Assembly: GCA_029204225.1 (NCBI GenBank)
Contig: CM055095.1
Coordinates: forward strand, 69,874,966 to 69,938,965
From: Diphasiastrum complanatum
Lineage: Eukaryota > Streptophyta > Lycopodiopsida > Lycopodiales > Lycopodiaceae
Reading direction: 5' to 3'
Length of the DNA: 64,000 nt
Every line of letters starts with the position of its first letter. Positions within the stretch are counted from its first letter, which is position 1. The position numbers were made by a program, and so were the translations under genes. This document shows, in pieces, positions 32,132 through 44,123 of this stretch. The notes under the pieces are model-generated. The model saw nothing but the letters and a program-made list of their open reading frames with translations. It was not told the DNA's origin and did no database searches.

Positions 32132-33722
32132 ATGTCTTCATCTGGTTCACATTTCTTGGAGCATAGTGAGAGATTGACATCTTCCAATTATGCAATGTGG
32201 AAGATTAGAATGGAATCATTATTGATTCTACAGGATGTAATGGACATTGTGAGTGGAGCTGAAGAAGAACCTACAACACCTAATGAAACTGCAACATTCA
32301 ATAAAAGAATCAGAATTGCCCTTCATTTCATAAAAATGAATGTCACAAATGAAGTGTTAAGAGAGATCAGTACATGCACCATTGCCAAGGAGCTTGGGAC
32401 ACTCCCAAGACAATCTATGAAATTAAGAATACTTATAGATTGCTTATACTTGGTAACCAAATCTTTCTAAGTTAACAGAGAGTAGATGAGAGTGCTTCAT
32501 CTTATGTAATGAGAGTAAAGGATCTTCATCAAGAGTTAGCTGGTTTTGGAGATGCTCTTAAGAACACTGAACTTGTTCAAGTAGTCCTTAATGGACTTAG
32601 AAAAGAGTATGCCAATATTGTGCAGACTTATGCTCTCAAGGACAAACTTTCATCCTTGGAGACACTTCAAGGTATTCTCATTGCTGAAGAAAGCAGGCAA
32701 GAGAACAAGATGCTGAGGATCAACAGACTTTCATTGAAAGATGGTGGAGATGACAAAGCACTCTTCACCAAGGACCAATCAAGAGACAAGGGCAAAGGTC
32801 AACAATGCTTCAAGAAGGACAAAGCCAAAGAATGTAGTGAGGATCAATCCTCACAAGCTGCAACATCCAGTGGCAAGAAGAAGCTATCAAAGATCAAACG
32901 TTTCTTTTGTGGCAAGAAAGGCCACTATGCATCAAACTGTTTCAAGAAGAAGAACCAAAGAACCAATCTAAGCAAGCTAACCTTACTAATGAGGAAGAGT
33001 GTGAGGGTGTTGAGAGTGAAAGAGAGGATTCTTTAATGATGTCTAGCTTTTCATCTTTTCCTTTCAAGAATGAAGAAATATGGTGGATAGATAGTGGGGC
33101 TAGTTCCCATATGTCTAGTTCTAGAAACTCTTTCACAAGTCTCATGCCATATCTAGGGCGCAAAAAGATCAATCTATATTGCTAATGATGTAGAGTGTAG
33201 AATTGAAGGAATAGGCAGTATTCCATTGCATGCATCATCATCAAAATCTTTTTGTTTGCATGATGTACTTTATGTATCTAGAGTAACCAAGAATCTCATT
33301 AGTATAGGACAGTTGTTTGATAGTGGATTGGATGTCAAGTTTCATGTTGACAAGTGTATAATCTTAAGAGACAATGAAGTTATTGCTAGAGGATCTAGAA
33401 TTGGAAAGTTGTACATACTAAATTCTAGGGAGAGTGCTAACATTTTAGATATTGCTTATGAGACCAAGGTTCATCAGGAAGATCTGTGGCATAAGAGATT
33501 GGGACATCCCAATTTCAAAGGCATGCAATCTATGGTCAAGGAAGGAAAAGTTGTTGGACTACCAAAGACACTGTCAAAGGATATTCAACCTTGTGAAGCT
33601 TGTGTTTTGGCAAAATCACACAGAAGGCTTTTTCCAAGATCAAGTATCAAAACACAACATCCATATGAACTCGTGCACTTTAATGTTCATTTCTCTTCAA
33701 CCAAAAGCAAAGGTGGAGTATA
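32132..33722 (+). pseudogene. Family H copia relic, Gag to integrase N-terminus
   Basis: Gag starts MSSSGSHFLE at 32132 with TSSNYAMWKIRME, and is broken between 32385 and 32490. It resumes (VMRVKDLHQELAGF) through a zinc knuckle in which the first Cys codon is CGT at 32899-32901 (RFFCGKKGHYASNC). After another frame change come protease DSGASSHMS (about 33092) and, after a frame change near 33165, the integrase zinc domain with HKRLGH and CEAC. The copy stops at about 33722 where minus-strand family F Gag begins, so there is no integrase core, RT or 3' LTR. Confidence 0.85.
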
Positions 33723-34335
33723 GAGCATGCGAGTCTTCAATGTAGGATGATGATGCACCATTTTTTTTTTCGAATATCTTGCAGCAACAGCATAGTAATG
33801 ACTCTAGATAGCGAAAGATCTGAGTGGGTGAAAAAACCATTACCCAGTTCTCATATGATGACGGTAGGCTAGATAATAAGGTCATTACAGCATTAGAGTA
33901 CTCAATGATCAAACCAATCGCTAGCATCTATGCTAATAGAGTCTTTAATTGGTTAATGTGATTCTGAATAGAATCACCTTCTGACATTCTGAGAGAGAAA
34001 AACTTCCTCCTTAGATGTAGCTTTGAAGTGACATCCCTCACTTCTTAAAGTGTGCTGAGAATATCCCAAGCTTCCTTGGAAGATTGGTCTTGTCTATTGT
34101 GTGCCTGGTATATCCAATACATTTAGAATGATTAAGGCAAAAGCCTTACCATGCCTGAGCTTCCATTTGGAAATGGCTTGCTCATCAGCACTTGGAAGTA
34201 ATTCAATGCCAATGACTATTTCCCAAAGCATCTTGGTCATCAACATGACCTTCATCTTGAATCTCCACAAATGATAGTTTGGACTTTCTAGCTTGTCTAT
34301 GATCAATAGACCAAATTTCAATTGAGGATCCATGT
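33723..34335 (-). pseudogene. Family F copia Gag fragment F1
   Basis: Minus strand: start MDPQLKFGLL at 34333 with the Gag core SPNYHLWRFKMKVMLM, then further Gag down to 33740 with frame changes (SSLPSSYENWV near 33875). The same sequence, more decayed, recurs in the plus-strand copy at 36.25-36.7 kb. Only Gag is left; the rest is lost at the junction with family H. Confidence 0.75.
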
Positions 34336-34469
34336 GAAGATTTAAAATGAGTTTATGTATATAATAGAATATTGAATCGAATGACTGAGAATGCCTATAA
34401 TATTATTAGAACAAAAGTTCTGATAACTATTGTTTCTTTAATCGAAATTAAAAAATGCTTTGATATCCA

Positions 34470-35429
34470 CTCCGATACCATACTGGAAGAATGAGGAGCA
34501 AAATGAAACGATTGGTCTTCTGTGTAATGTACTATGCTACTTAGATTTAAGTTCACAATTGATTCGAACTCTACTTGATTTGAACTTTGAAATTGTAAGG
34601 ATATATATGATTGGTTTCATAGACACACATGAATTCATTAATGCACGGAAGTAGGAATCATTAAGAGCACATCAAAAGCATTCTTTTAGCATTCACATTC
34701 AAACATACAAATTCAATCCATGAATTAAGAATCTACAAAACTGACATAACAGAACATGCACAATGACACCTATCAATATCTTATGAATATCTTAGATTAG
34801 AATACCAGAGAGTGTACAAAATAGCTTGTCTATTAACACATGTTGAAAGTGTATGAAAGCGTATATGTGCATTTTGCATCTATGTGCCTTATTTGTATCT
34901 ACAAAATCTAATTACAAGACATAATTAAAAGAATGGATTAGTTCTCAATGCCAATCGTGAGCCTTATTGTGGTTACATGTCAACGTTTGCCATATTGCAT
35001 GTACAAATTCTTTATGGGCAATGATTGTAATTGGTGGGGATCATAGCTGCAGTCATTGCCAAATCAGTTGCACAACTCAAAAACTAATTTATACAAGTAA
35101 TTAGCTTTATTTGGAGTGGGATCATGCTAGTCAACACAATTAACAATTTGTCGATTTGAGCCGACGTTGGGATAGTCGACACTTGTCCATTCGAGATAGA
35201 GTCAAGTTTGATAGTCGATAGTCAATAGTCAATAGTCGATAGTCATTGGATAGTTTGACTATCGAGACTCCATCGATAGTTTGACTCGAAAGTTTGACCG
35301 TGTAGATGCATTTTTGCAATTCCCATGTATTTTTACAGATTGTGTTACAATGTGAGTAAATATGTAGCAACATGAATGCAACTAGATTAGCTTTATGGAT
35401 TTAGGGAGAAAGAGAGAATAAATCCAATA
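34470..35429 (-). repeat. Family F LTR (F1) with decayed primer site
   Basis: The primer site TCCGATACCA (two changes from the canonical form) ends at about 34480. The LTR runs 34481-35429 and ends AAATCCAATA, where the related D LTRs end AAATCCAACA. It contains a cluster of CGATAGTC repeats at 35210-35290, comparable to the CGACTATTTGTC repeats in the F2 3' LTR. Confidence 0.65.
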
Positions 35430-35465
35430 ATGCATGGATTAAAGACGTGGAGACACTATTTATAT

Positions 35466-35625
35466 GGGAGTAAATTTATAGTGTATTCAGATTATCAACC
35501 ATTGGAATATTTCTATAACCAAAAAGTCTTGAGGGATCATCATAAATCTTGATGAGCTGAGCTAATGCAAAAATTTGGCTTTGATTTGAGATATATTAAA
35601 GGGTCTTCAAATCAGGTATATTGGC
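35466..35625 (+). pseudogene. Ty3/gypsy RNase H relic
   Basis: One frame reads VYSDYQPLEYFYNQK, then two stops, then AELMQKFGFDLRYIKGSSNQ. This matches the gypsy RNase H pattern (TDH-PLEYF, then W-ELL---F-I-Y--G--N-VADALSR). It is the only gypsy coding trace I found in the window. Confidence 0.65.
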
Positions 35626-35671
35626 CTAAATTGACAATTAACCAGTTCAAACTAGTTGACAATTTCTCACA
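35626..35671 (-). repeat. A-like LTR end relic
   Basis: ACTAGTTGACAATTTCTCACA is, on the minus strand, close to the first 21 bases of the family A LTR, and the preceding TTGGCCTAA...GACAATTAACCA is shared with 41430-41485. No partner was found. Confidence 0.55.
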
Positions 35672-36130
35672 CTTTACGCTCATGTACTCTACTTTTATTA
35701 ATCAAAGAGTGCATTTTTGTCTACACTACTAATTTGTTCATTTTTCCATTATTATGGATTTTATTACATCTTGATTCTTGTTGGTATGCTGACACACTTC
35801 TGATCCACAACTATTTGTTGTAAGTTTTTGTTGCTAGTATCTCGATCCAGATTTTAATTTTGGACCTATATCTTGGAACCGATTTTCGATTCCTATTGAG
35901 ATACTAAGTTCCAATCTTGTTTCTGCTACACCCACCAATTTTTGACACTTTTGGAACTAAACTATAAGTTAATCTACTTCGTTCATGTCTACGGATTCCA
36001 TTGTATCGATCTAGTGACTTCAAAGCTGTGACCAAGTAGAGCGATCATTGATTGGTCGAGGTCATCTCGAATCTGATAGATGTAGATCCATGCACTGAAG
36101 ATTCTTCTATCCCCAAACACGATTTTTGAC
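35672..36130 (+). repeat. F2 5' LTR, truncated
   Basis: Only the last 180 bp clearly match the 3' LTR at 49730-50640 (both contain GTAGATCCATGCAC near the end). The 5' portion is missing or too diverged to see. Confidence 0.65.
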
Positions 36131-37264
36131 ATGGTATCAGAGCTGATATAGAGCTTATAGTATCAGAACAATTGTTCTGATACAAAGTAAACACTTATTA
36201 TAATTGTTTCCAGTCATATAATCTACCATCTACATACACTCATCTCAAACTTCCAAATGGATTTGCAATCACGTAGACAAACTTGATGATTCGAATTACC
36301 ACTTATGGAAATTTAAAATGAGGGTAGTACTGATGGCCAAAGAATTGTGGAAAATAGTCACTGGAACCAAACTAATTCCTAGTGTTGATGAGCAAGCCAT
36401 TTTCAAGTGGGAGCTCAAGGATGGCCTTGATCACCCTTAACATATCCGGCACATAGATTGGCGACATTAGACAAGCCCAATGTTTGAAAAAAGCTTGGGA
36501 CATATTGAGTACACTTTACGAAGTGAGAGATGTCACTTAGAAGCTGCATATAAAAAAGAAGTTCTTCTCACTTAGAATGTCAAAAGGTGATTCTGTTTAG
36601 AATCACACCAATCAATTCAAGACTGTGTTAGAGCAAATGGCTGCAATATGTTCAGTGATCGAAGATTCAGACATTGTCATGACCCTATTGTCTAGCATGT
36701 CATCCTCTTATGAAAACTGAGTAATGATGATTTCTATTCACTTAGATATAACTTTATCTAGAGTCATAATTATGCTGCTGCAGGAGGAAACTCGAAGGAA
36801 TGAGCATCCTTGTCCTCCATCAATGATTCTTAGGCTCTATTCTCCAAGAAGAACATGAAAAAATATCAAAAGAAGATAGCTGTCAAACAATTCTACAGCA
36901 ATCAAAAACAATCATAGAGGCAAGGTCCCCGACCCGGAATCCGTAGACAAGAAGGCCATTTAAGTTGAATCAAGAACATATATCTAAAGACTTGTAGATT
37001 TTGTACAAACTGATATATGTGGTTTGATGCAGACACCATCACTGCTTGGTGCAAAGTCCTTTATTACATTTATTGATGACTAAAAGAACTACTGCATATT
37101 TTATGAAGCACAAATTTGAAGCTTTCCAGTTCTTCAAGAAATACAAAGAGCATGCTGAGTTGCAGACATGCAAAAGAATCAAAACTCTCAGGAGTGACAA
37201 TAGTGGTGAATACATCTCAAATGAATTCAAGGAGTACTGTTCAGCTCCTGGCATCAAACAATAG
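36131..37264 (+). pseudogene. Family F copia relic F2, Gag to integrase
   Basis: A primer site TGGTATCAGAGC at about 36125-36136 follows the LTR. Gag is readable from about 36258 (SNYHLWKFKM-like codons) with many stops. A jump near 36960 leads to integrase codons (VQTDICGLMQTP near 37005) and the core segment at 37046-37264 (LRSDNSGEYISNEF, which keeps the second catalytic Asp). The frame is lost at about 37262 (GIKQ then stop), where the inverted-repeat patch begins. Downstream parts of the same copy are at 41486-42350 and 49590-49729. Confidence 0.78.
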
Positions 37265-37266
37265 TT

Positions 37267-37677
37267 TGCTCGCTCCACCTGCCTTCAGTATGGTGCAACA
37301 CGACGCCATATGTCCGTGGACACGACCTCAAGTTTCCCCCCCACTTCATTTTGAATTTTAGTGTAATAGTTTATTTCACAAGTGGTTGCCCAAAATTGAA
37401 CTTGGGCAACCACCGTTACGGTCCAGCCCACATGGATACACACCATTGGGCCATGTGGACATAAAATCTTTGAAAAGTAAAAAAAAACATCTTAACAAAA
37501 GGCCCTTTTGGATTCAAGAGTTTCTCTAATGGTGATCATGCATTTGGAAGACTCGACTAAGGTCCTACTCTTTCTTTCGGCCAGTCCATTCAAAATGAAG
37601 TGGGCGGAAAACTTGAGGTCGTGTCCTCATGCATATGGCATTGTGTCGCACCATACTAAAGGTAGGTGGAGCGAGCA
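37267..37677. repeat. Inverted-repeat patch with hairpins
   Basis: About 90-bp arms at 37267-37357 and 37587-37677 (TGCTCGCTCCACCT... and its reverse complement, roughly 85% alike by eye). Between them is a perfect 12-bp hairpin GTGGTTGCCCAA with an 8-nt loop (37382-37413), a second CCACATGG/CCATGTGG hairpin (about 37428-37462), and minus-strand integrase codons NGLAERKSRTLVESSKCM at 37515-37605. Those codons should follow GIKQ in F2 but are inverted. Confidence 0.75.
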
Positions 37678-37778
37678 CATGTGGAGGGGGAGGAAAACAA
37701 CTTTCTTAGAGTAAAATAAGTGTAGCATCTCTCTATATCATTGCGTAGAGCATGAAAAATTGCACACTTTTTCTTTTT
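37678..37778. other. Short unassigned link
   Basis: AT-rich sequence between the two inverted-repeat structures; nothing recognised. Confidence 0.3.
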
Positions 37779-38094
37779 GGATCGCTTCAATCTAACACAC
37801 GATTAAAAAGTTATGGCAGTCTAAATACCCTACCTGATATCAAAACCGAGTGACTATGACATGTTCTCATTGAACATAATGCTCTGGTCGTGTGGTTGAG
37901 ACATTGACCCTACCTGATATCAGATCCAAAGACCTATGACCTGTTCTAATTGAAATTAATGTTCTGGTCTGTGGCTGAGATATCTTAACCACGCGACCAG
38001 AGTATTATGTTCAATGAGAACTTCGATATTAGGTAGGATATGAATCTTCAAACTGCCATAACTTTTTAACCGCGTGTCGAATTGCCTTGGATCT
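37779..38094. repeat. Fold-back element with ~110-bp arms
   Basis: ATTAAAAAGTTATGGCAG (37802) on the left pairs with CTGCCATAACTTTTTAA (about 38056) on the right, and pairing extends through CTCATTGAACATAAT and CTGGTCG on both sides. A third, direct partial copy of the arm (CCTACCTGATATCAGAT) lies at about 37911-37980. No coding capacity. The long arms with a short middle fit a fold-back or hairpin MITE. Confidence 0.8.
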
Positions 38095-38840
38095 TCCCAA
38101 GAGCCAATCTTCCATTGCCCTTTCCTTCACAAGAATCCCTCTTAATGATTGTGTCATAAGGCATAGAAACCTCTTGAACATTATAAGCCATGAAAAAAAT
38201 GATTATTACCTTCAACATAAGGATGATTGAAGTACTCTTTTTTTTCCAACAAGAACTTCTACTCAATGATTTAGGTAATGACTTATAAGATAATTATTCT
38301 TCCTCACTATCATTCACGATGACATTATTTGAAGTACATCCTACTTTGAATACTTCACATACTTCTCTTCTTTTTGACTTGTGACTATCTCCCTCACCAA
38401 ATCTCATGATAGAACCATTTGATCTAATCTCTTTATGAAAACATGTGACACCGCTTGTTGCACAAATGACTTTCTTGGAATCATAACAAAGAAATGTAGT
38501 CTAGGCACCTCCTTCATACATGCACCTAGCAACATCTTTTTTTCCATATGATCAAAGAAATGATTAGCAATAACCTTTTTCAAGGAAGAACCTTCACCAC
38601 CTCCTTGATGAAGTTAGCTCTTTCCTTACCTTTTGCATGCTTGCACTTGCCATGAAAAACCATTGAAGGGCCATCATTATCCTCATTATAGCCAAGTTAG
38701 CACAAAGATGAACATCTCCAAGAAGCATATTAGATGCTAACCTAGATCTAGCATAAGGAAGCTTGTTAGACTTGCATAAGATCCACCAATCTTATTGATA
38801 ATAAAAGGGAACTTTGGAAAGTTGACACCAATCTCCTTTT
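38095..38840 (-). other. Unassigned segment between fold-back and A3
   Basis: Reads through several broken minus-strand frames and I do not recognise it. It replaces the integrase and RT expected downstream of A3 protease, so it is either foreign sequence or very decayed Pol. Confidence 0.35.
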
Positions 38841-40213
38841 CCATTCCATCCTTTTTGTTAGCCATAACAAAAGCATCAAGCTTGAAAAGTCTACCTTGTC
38901 TATTGTCCCTAGCAACCAAGATTTCTTCCTTTGTAATGAAACAAGCATCACCACCAAACTTTACCATGCATCCTTTCTCTATAATTTGACCAACACTTAG
39001 CAAATTCTTTGAAAGTGAAGAAATGTAAAGAAAACCATCAAGTCTTGCTTTCCTATTAGTAGAAAGACAAATGGGAATTGAACCAATACCTTCAATCACA
39101 CACTTTCTTGGCTCCATCATAAGTGACCAAAGAAGTAAAGAGCTCCTTGTGACTAGTCATGTGTAAATCACTTTCGTGGCTCCATCATAAGTGACCAAAG
39201 AAGTAAAGAGCTCCTTGTGACTAGTCACGTGTGAACTAGCTCCACTATCAATCCACCATGAATCTTTGTCACCTTCACTTGATATTGGACTTGAAGAACA
39301 CATCAAAATAGAATCACAACCACCTAGATCCTCATCATTAGTAGTAAAGTTGATTTGCTTGCTACCTTCATCTCTTTGCTTCTTCAAACACTCATTAGCA
39401 AAATGCCCTTTGATGTGGCAATAAAAGCATTTTAATTTGGATCTATCTTTCTTTTTTCCAAAAGAAGAAGTCTCACCTTGATCTTGCCCTTTAGACCATT
39501 TTCTTTTACCTTTGCCCTTGAATTTTCCTTTCGTGGACATGGCCTCCTCTTCATAATGAGATGTTGACATAGATCCACCTCTTGCTTGAAGCCTAAACTC
39601 CTCATTGGCCAAAATCTCTTGCAAATCCACAATCCTTGGCAAGGTTTTTTGAATAGCAAAGCTTTGAACAAGGTTAGCATGATCATCCAACAAGCCATTA
39701 AGAACAACTTGAACAAGTTCTACCTCCTTAATGCTTTCATCAATACATGCTAGCTCATCGCTGAAATGCTTTAACTCTCAACACGAAAGCATGAGCACTC
39801 TCTTCATTCTTTTGCATACTTTGAAATGTTTGCCTTCTAAGAGTAAGTACTCTTGATGTAGACTTGGATTCATAAAGCTTCTTCAAAGCTTCCCAAGCCT
39901 CAAAAGATGATGTGCACTTACCAGCTTCCTTGAGAAGCTCATTGGTAACATTCATCTTTATCATGTGTAGAGCTCTTTTAGCTCTCTTGTCATACCTCAT
40001 TTGATCTTGTTGTGCCAAGGGCCTTTGTTCCGCTCCTACAACAATTTCCAACAACTCATTCATCTCAAGGAAAGACTCCATTCTCAACTTCCAAGTAGAA
40101 TAGTTGTTTGAGGTAAGCCTATCATTGCTTTCCAACATGCCTCCAAATGTGGTTGCCATGTTGCAATGACCTGATCTTCTATCACTCTCTTGAATGTCAA
40201 CAAATGAGCTCAA
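38841..40213 (-). pseudogene. A-like copia relic A3, Gag to protease
   Basis: Minus strand from 40213: Gag (LESNDRLTSNNYSTWKLRME), frame change near 39760, rest of Gag (39157-39693), zinc knuckle CFYCHIKGHFANEC and protease DSGASSHVT. A 68-bp tandem duplication (about 39101-39236; AAGTGACC at 39121 and 39189) sits inside the protease codons and brings in a stop. The post-protease region ends at about 38840. It is close in sequence to family A but several lesions disable it. Confidence 0.85.
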
Positions 40214-40731
40214 TAAGAAATCACAAAGATATGGAACCTCACAAATCTCTTTCTTGCACCAAACCCAGCAAAATCAACACATAGAATGGAAGATACTGGA
40301 TAACGCATGATCAACAAAGAATCTCATGAAATTTTGTACTTTATAAACTTGAAACACACTCTTAGAAGGTCCAGCAACCTCAAACATAAGAGATCCAAAC
40401 AAATTTGGGGTTTTGACAAAAATAAAAAAAAAAATTAATCTTGCAAATTCTACATGCAAATGCTATAAACTTGATATGAAATCTTGTAGCCTTCAATGAG
40501 ACCTTCCTAATGCAATTAAAGTCACCCAAATCTAGTAAGTGAAGTGTGAAATCTACCTACTACCTTCTTCAAGATCACAACCCTATATTGAGTTTTTATT
40601 TATAAAAAATCAATTCTACACATAAAAAATGCTTGATATTTGAGTAGAAATCAATCTAGCACACTCTGGAATTGGTAACTCCTCCAAATCCTTGTTAAAG
40701 ATGGCTGATCCTTCAATAACCTGTACCGAAA
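40214..40731 (-). other. A3 leader
   Basis: About 520 bp between Gag and primer site with no coding signal. Confidence 0.5.
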
Positions 40732-40743
40732 TCTCTGATACCA
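40732..40743 (-). other. Primer-binding site of A3
   Basis: TCTCTGATACCA, reverse complement of TGGTATCAGAGA, touches the LTR at 40744. Confidence 0.85.
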
Positions 40744-41485
<742 letters not shown>

Positions 41486-42350
41486 TTCTTCTAGCGGAAT
41501 GTATCGATTGTACAATATTGAAACTTGCAAAGTTTTTACTAATAGGGATGTGACTTTTATTGAAGATCATTTTATTGATTTGAAGGACAAGGACAAGATG
41601 CAGTCTATAAATTTTGCCCTAACAACTGATATATATCAAAATACTATTTTGATTTCTTCAAGTAGTCAGCTTGTAGAGTCATATTGATAACGATATAGAA
41701 GTTTCAACTCAGGAGCAGTTGACACAAAGTCGAATTTCATAGAAGCTTCAACCAGATGATCAACAAGAATTCAAACTCAGCATGTTTAATACACTGATGA
41801 GTTTGCTCACTACTCTATTCAAGAGCCGACCACAGTTGAAGAAGCAATGTCGCAGGCCGTCTCCGGTGGTCAAGCATACTTCAATTGGACTGCTACTATC
41901 ATATGCTGCTGCAACAAATCTTGAGGTACACCAGATGGATGTACAAACAACATTCCTCAATTAAGTTATCGAGGAGGACATCTATATGATCCAGCTAGAA
42001 GGTTATGTCCTTAATGGTCACAAAGACCAAGTATGCAAACTCCATATCTGAAACAATCATCCAGAGTAAGGTTCCATCGAATCAACACATTTAGGATCAA
42101 TCATGGATCTGAATCAAGCGCTGTAGACTGTAATGTTATTTCAAAGCTATCAAATATTTTTTTGTCATCATCACACTTTATGTAGATGATACACTACTAT
42201 TTAGCAACAATTTCGAATTGACAAAGGACACAAAGAGAATGCTATCCCGAGAATTTGAGATGACAGATCTAAGAGAAGCACATGATTGTCTCGGAATTTA
42301 GATCCATAGAGATAGAAGCAAAAGGCTTATCTACATCACTTTGCAGAGGT
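41486..42350 (+). pseudogene. F2 relic continued, linker and RT
   Basis: Plus strand: MYRLYNIETCKVFTNRDVTF (integrase end and linker), then RT codons YAAATNLEVHQMDVQTTFLN near 41900-41965 and a YVDDTLLFSN site near 42180, followed by REFEMTDL, with many stops and a missing N-terminal RT segment. It ends near 42350 at ITLQR, where the family G LTR starts. Position and orientation fit F2. Confidence 0.75.
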
Positions 42351-42909
42351 AATTTTCATGTGCTGCATGTAATTAGCCCATGAGCTTACTAATGAATTGC
42401 AAATATAGCCATGGAGCTAAATTAGATTAGAACTAGTCAATAGGACAGTTAATAAAGTGGTTCAAACAACCTCACTATAATTGAGAATAGCGGAATTGTA
42501 ATAATGGTTGTAAGGCCCAATTTAACTAAATAAGGCCCCAAACTTATAGTAGAGGCACAAATGATCACTATAAATAACTGAGGTCGTGCTAAATTTGGAG
42601 GCTATTGTTCATTTTGTAATTTTGAGTTTTAAGAGATCTTGGAGCTTCTCTTGGAGAGCTTTCTTGATGAAGAAAGTGATTCATGTGTCTAAAATCACAT
42701 GAGAGCTATGATCATGCTCTAGAATCAGGCCCTATCTTGTGAATGATCAATAATCATGAATAAAGATACCTTATTTTGCCTATTTTGGTGAAGTTTTAGC
42801 TATCTTCTTGATTTTTGAATAGTTTCTTGATTTCTTGCATGTCCATTGTAATTTGATGTTTAATGAATGGATTAGATGTTTGAATGCTAAGGTTGGCACA
42901 TGACAATTT
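42351..42909 (+). repeat. Family G LTR
   Basis: Ends just before a primer site at 42910. TATA box TATAAATA at 42569-42576. The left end, near 42355-42362, is inferred from where F2 RT similarity stops. No second copy of this LTR was found in the window. Confidence 0.6.
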
Positions 42910-43025
42910 TGGTATCAGAGCATTAGATCCTTTTCCCATCAGATTTGGTGGATTTTGTTAAATTTGGTAGAGTTTCTTGTTCTAGTTTTCTTGTTTTTTT
43001 CAATTTCCAGCAAGTTTTGATTGAA
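42910..43025 (+). other. Family G primer site and leader start
   Basis: TGGTATCAGAGC at 42910-42921, then a T-rich leader interrupted at 43030 by element D1. Confidence 0.7.
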
Positions 43026-43030
43026 TTTTT
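43026..43030. other. Target-site duplication TTTTT, left of D1
   Basis: TTTTT also follows the right LTR at 48273-48277. It is low in complexity, but both LTR ends agree (TGTTGG at left, CCAACA at right). Confidence 0.65.
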
Positions 43031-44110
43031 TGTTGGGAGAGAGGGAGGAAGAATAAATGACGAACACAAACGAGAAACGAACTCGGACAAGAAACGAACG
43101 AGAAGCAAACTCGAACAGAAAATGTTCGTGCGCAGCGGAATGAATTAAATGACTCTCTCTCTAAGCATGACTACGCCTATCAGAATGAACAAAACTTTAG
43201 TGATAGAAATCACAATCATTCTAGATTACGTAGCCAAACATTTAAATGGATGAAGCGCTAGATGAATAATTTGTCGTGAATTGCAAGACAAATTATCTGT
43301 CGCAAATGATTCGCGAAGAGCTAGACTGTGCTCGACTGATAATTAGTCGCAAATTATTTGCAAAAGACAAGACTAAAAGTTGATCGTCTATTACCAGAAA
43401 GAGCAACAAGAAAGATCAGACAGAATGAAGAATAAGCATAGCAATATTGACAGGTCTAAAACGCAGAACAAATGAACTGTGTCAGATTAAGTATATCAAG
43501 TATACAAGTCAATTATGCGGTAGAGCACAAGACTATAGCAAACGAAATGGCGTACCCTACAAAGCTTATTTCTATTTGTAATGAGGAATGAAACCTCTTC
43601 TCTTAGTCTCTTCTTCACTCACTTGATCATCTGATAATCATCATCATCATCAAAATACGCAGATGGTATCCAATATATATACATAATATTACAGGTGTGC
43701 ATATGCGAAAGTACAGAGTGGATATGCTGTCTGTAGGAGATCGTGGGTGGTTGCAATTGTTGTCCAATCTGTTAGCGCAACGAGGGTGAAAAGGGTGCGG
43801 CGTCAGCCAGTACTGAAGTGAACATTGGTGATGACGCAAAAGTGCATCACTCTTACGAATGGCTTTAGGATAAGATTTACAGGGTGCCTTATCTGTTAGG
43901 GCACTTTTGCTTCAGTAAGGTAGTGTCCCCTTTTCGCTTGTCACCATGACTTGTGTAAGAACACGGTGTCATGATTCATTCGTCTTTTTTTCGTCCGTGC
44001 GAATTTGCGTGTAAAAATGCAGACTACGTGACAACGTTAGAAAAATATGCAGCATGAATGGAGGCAGATTAAAATTCGGATTTAGGAGAATAGGAGGAGT
44101 AAATCCAACA
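43031..44110 (-). repeat. D1 3' LTR (1,080 bp)
   Basis: TGTTGGGAGAG...AAATCCAACA on the plus strand. Its last 500 bp match 47720-48272 closely (ATCATCTGATAATCATCATC in both). Confidence 0.85.
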
Positions 44111-44123
44111 CCACCCCCCTCTT
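44111..44123 (-). other. D1 polypurine tract
   Basis: CCACCCCCCTCTT on the plus strand is a polypurine tract on the minus strand directly before the 3' LTR. Confidence 0.8.
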
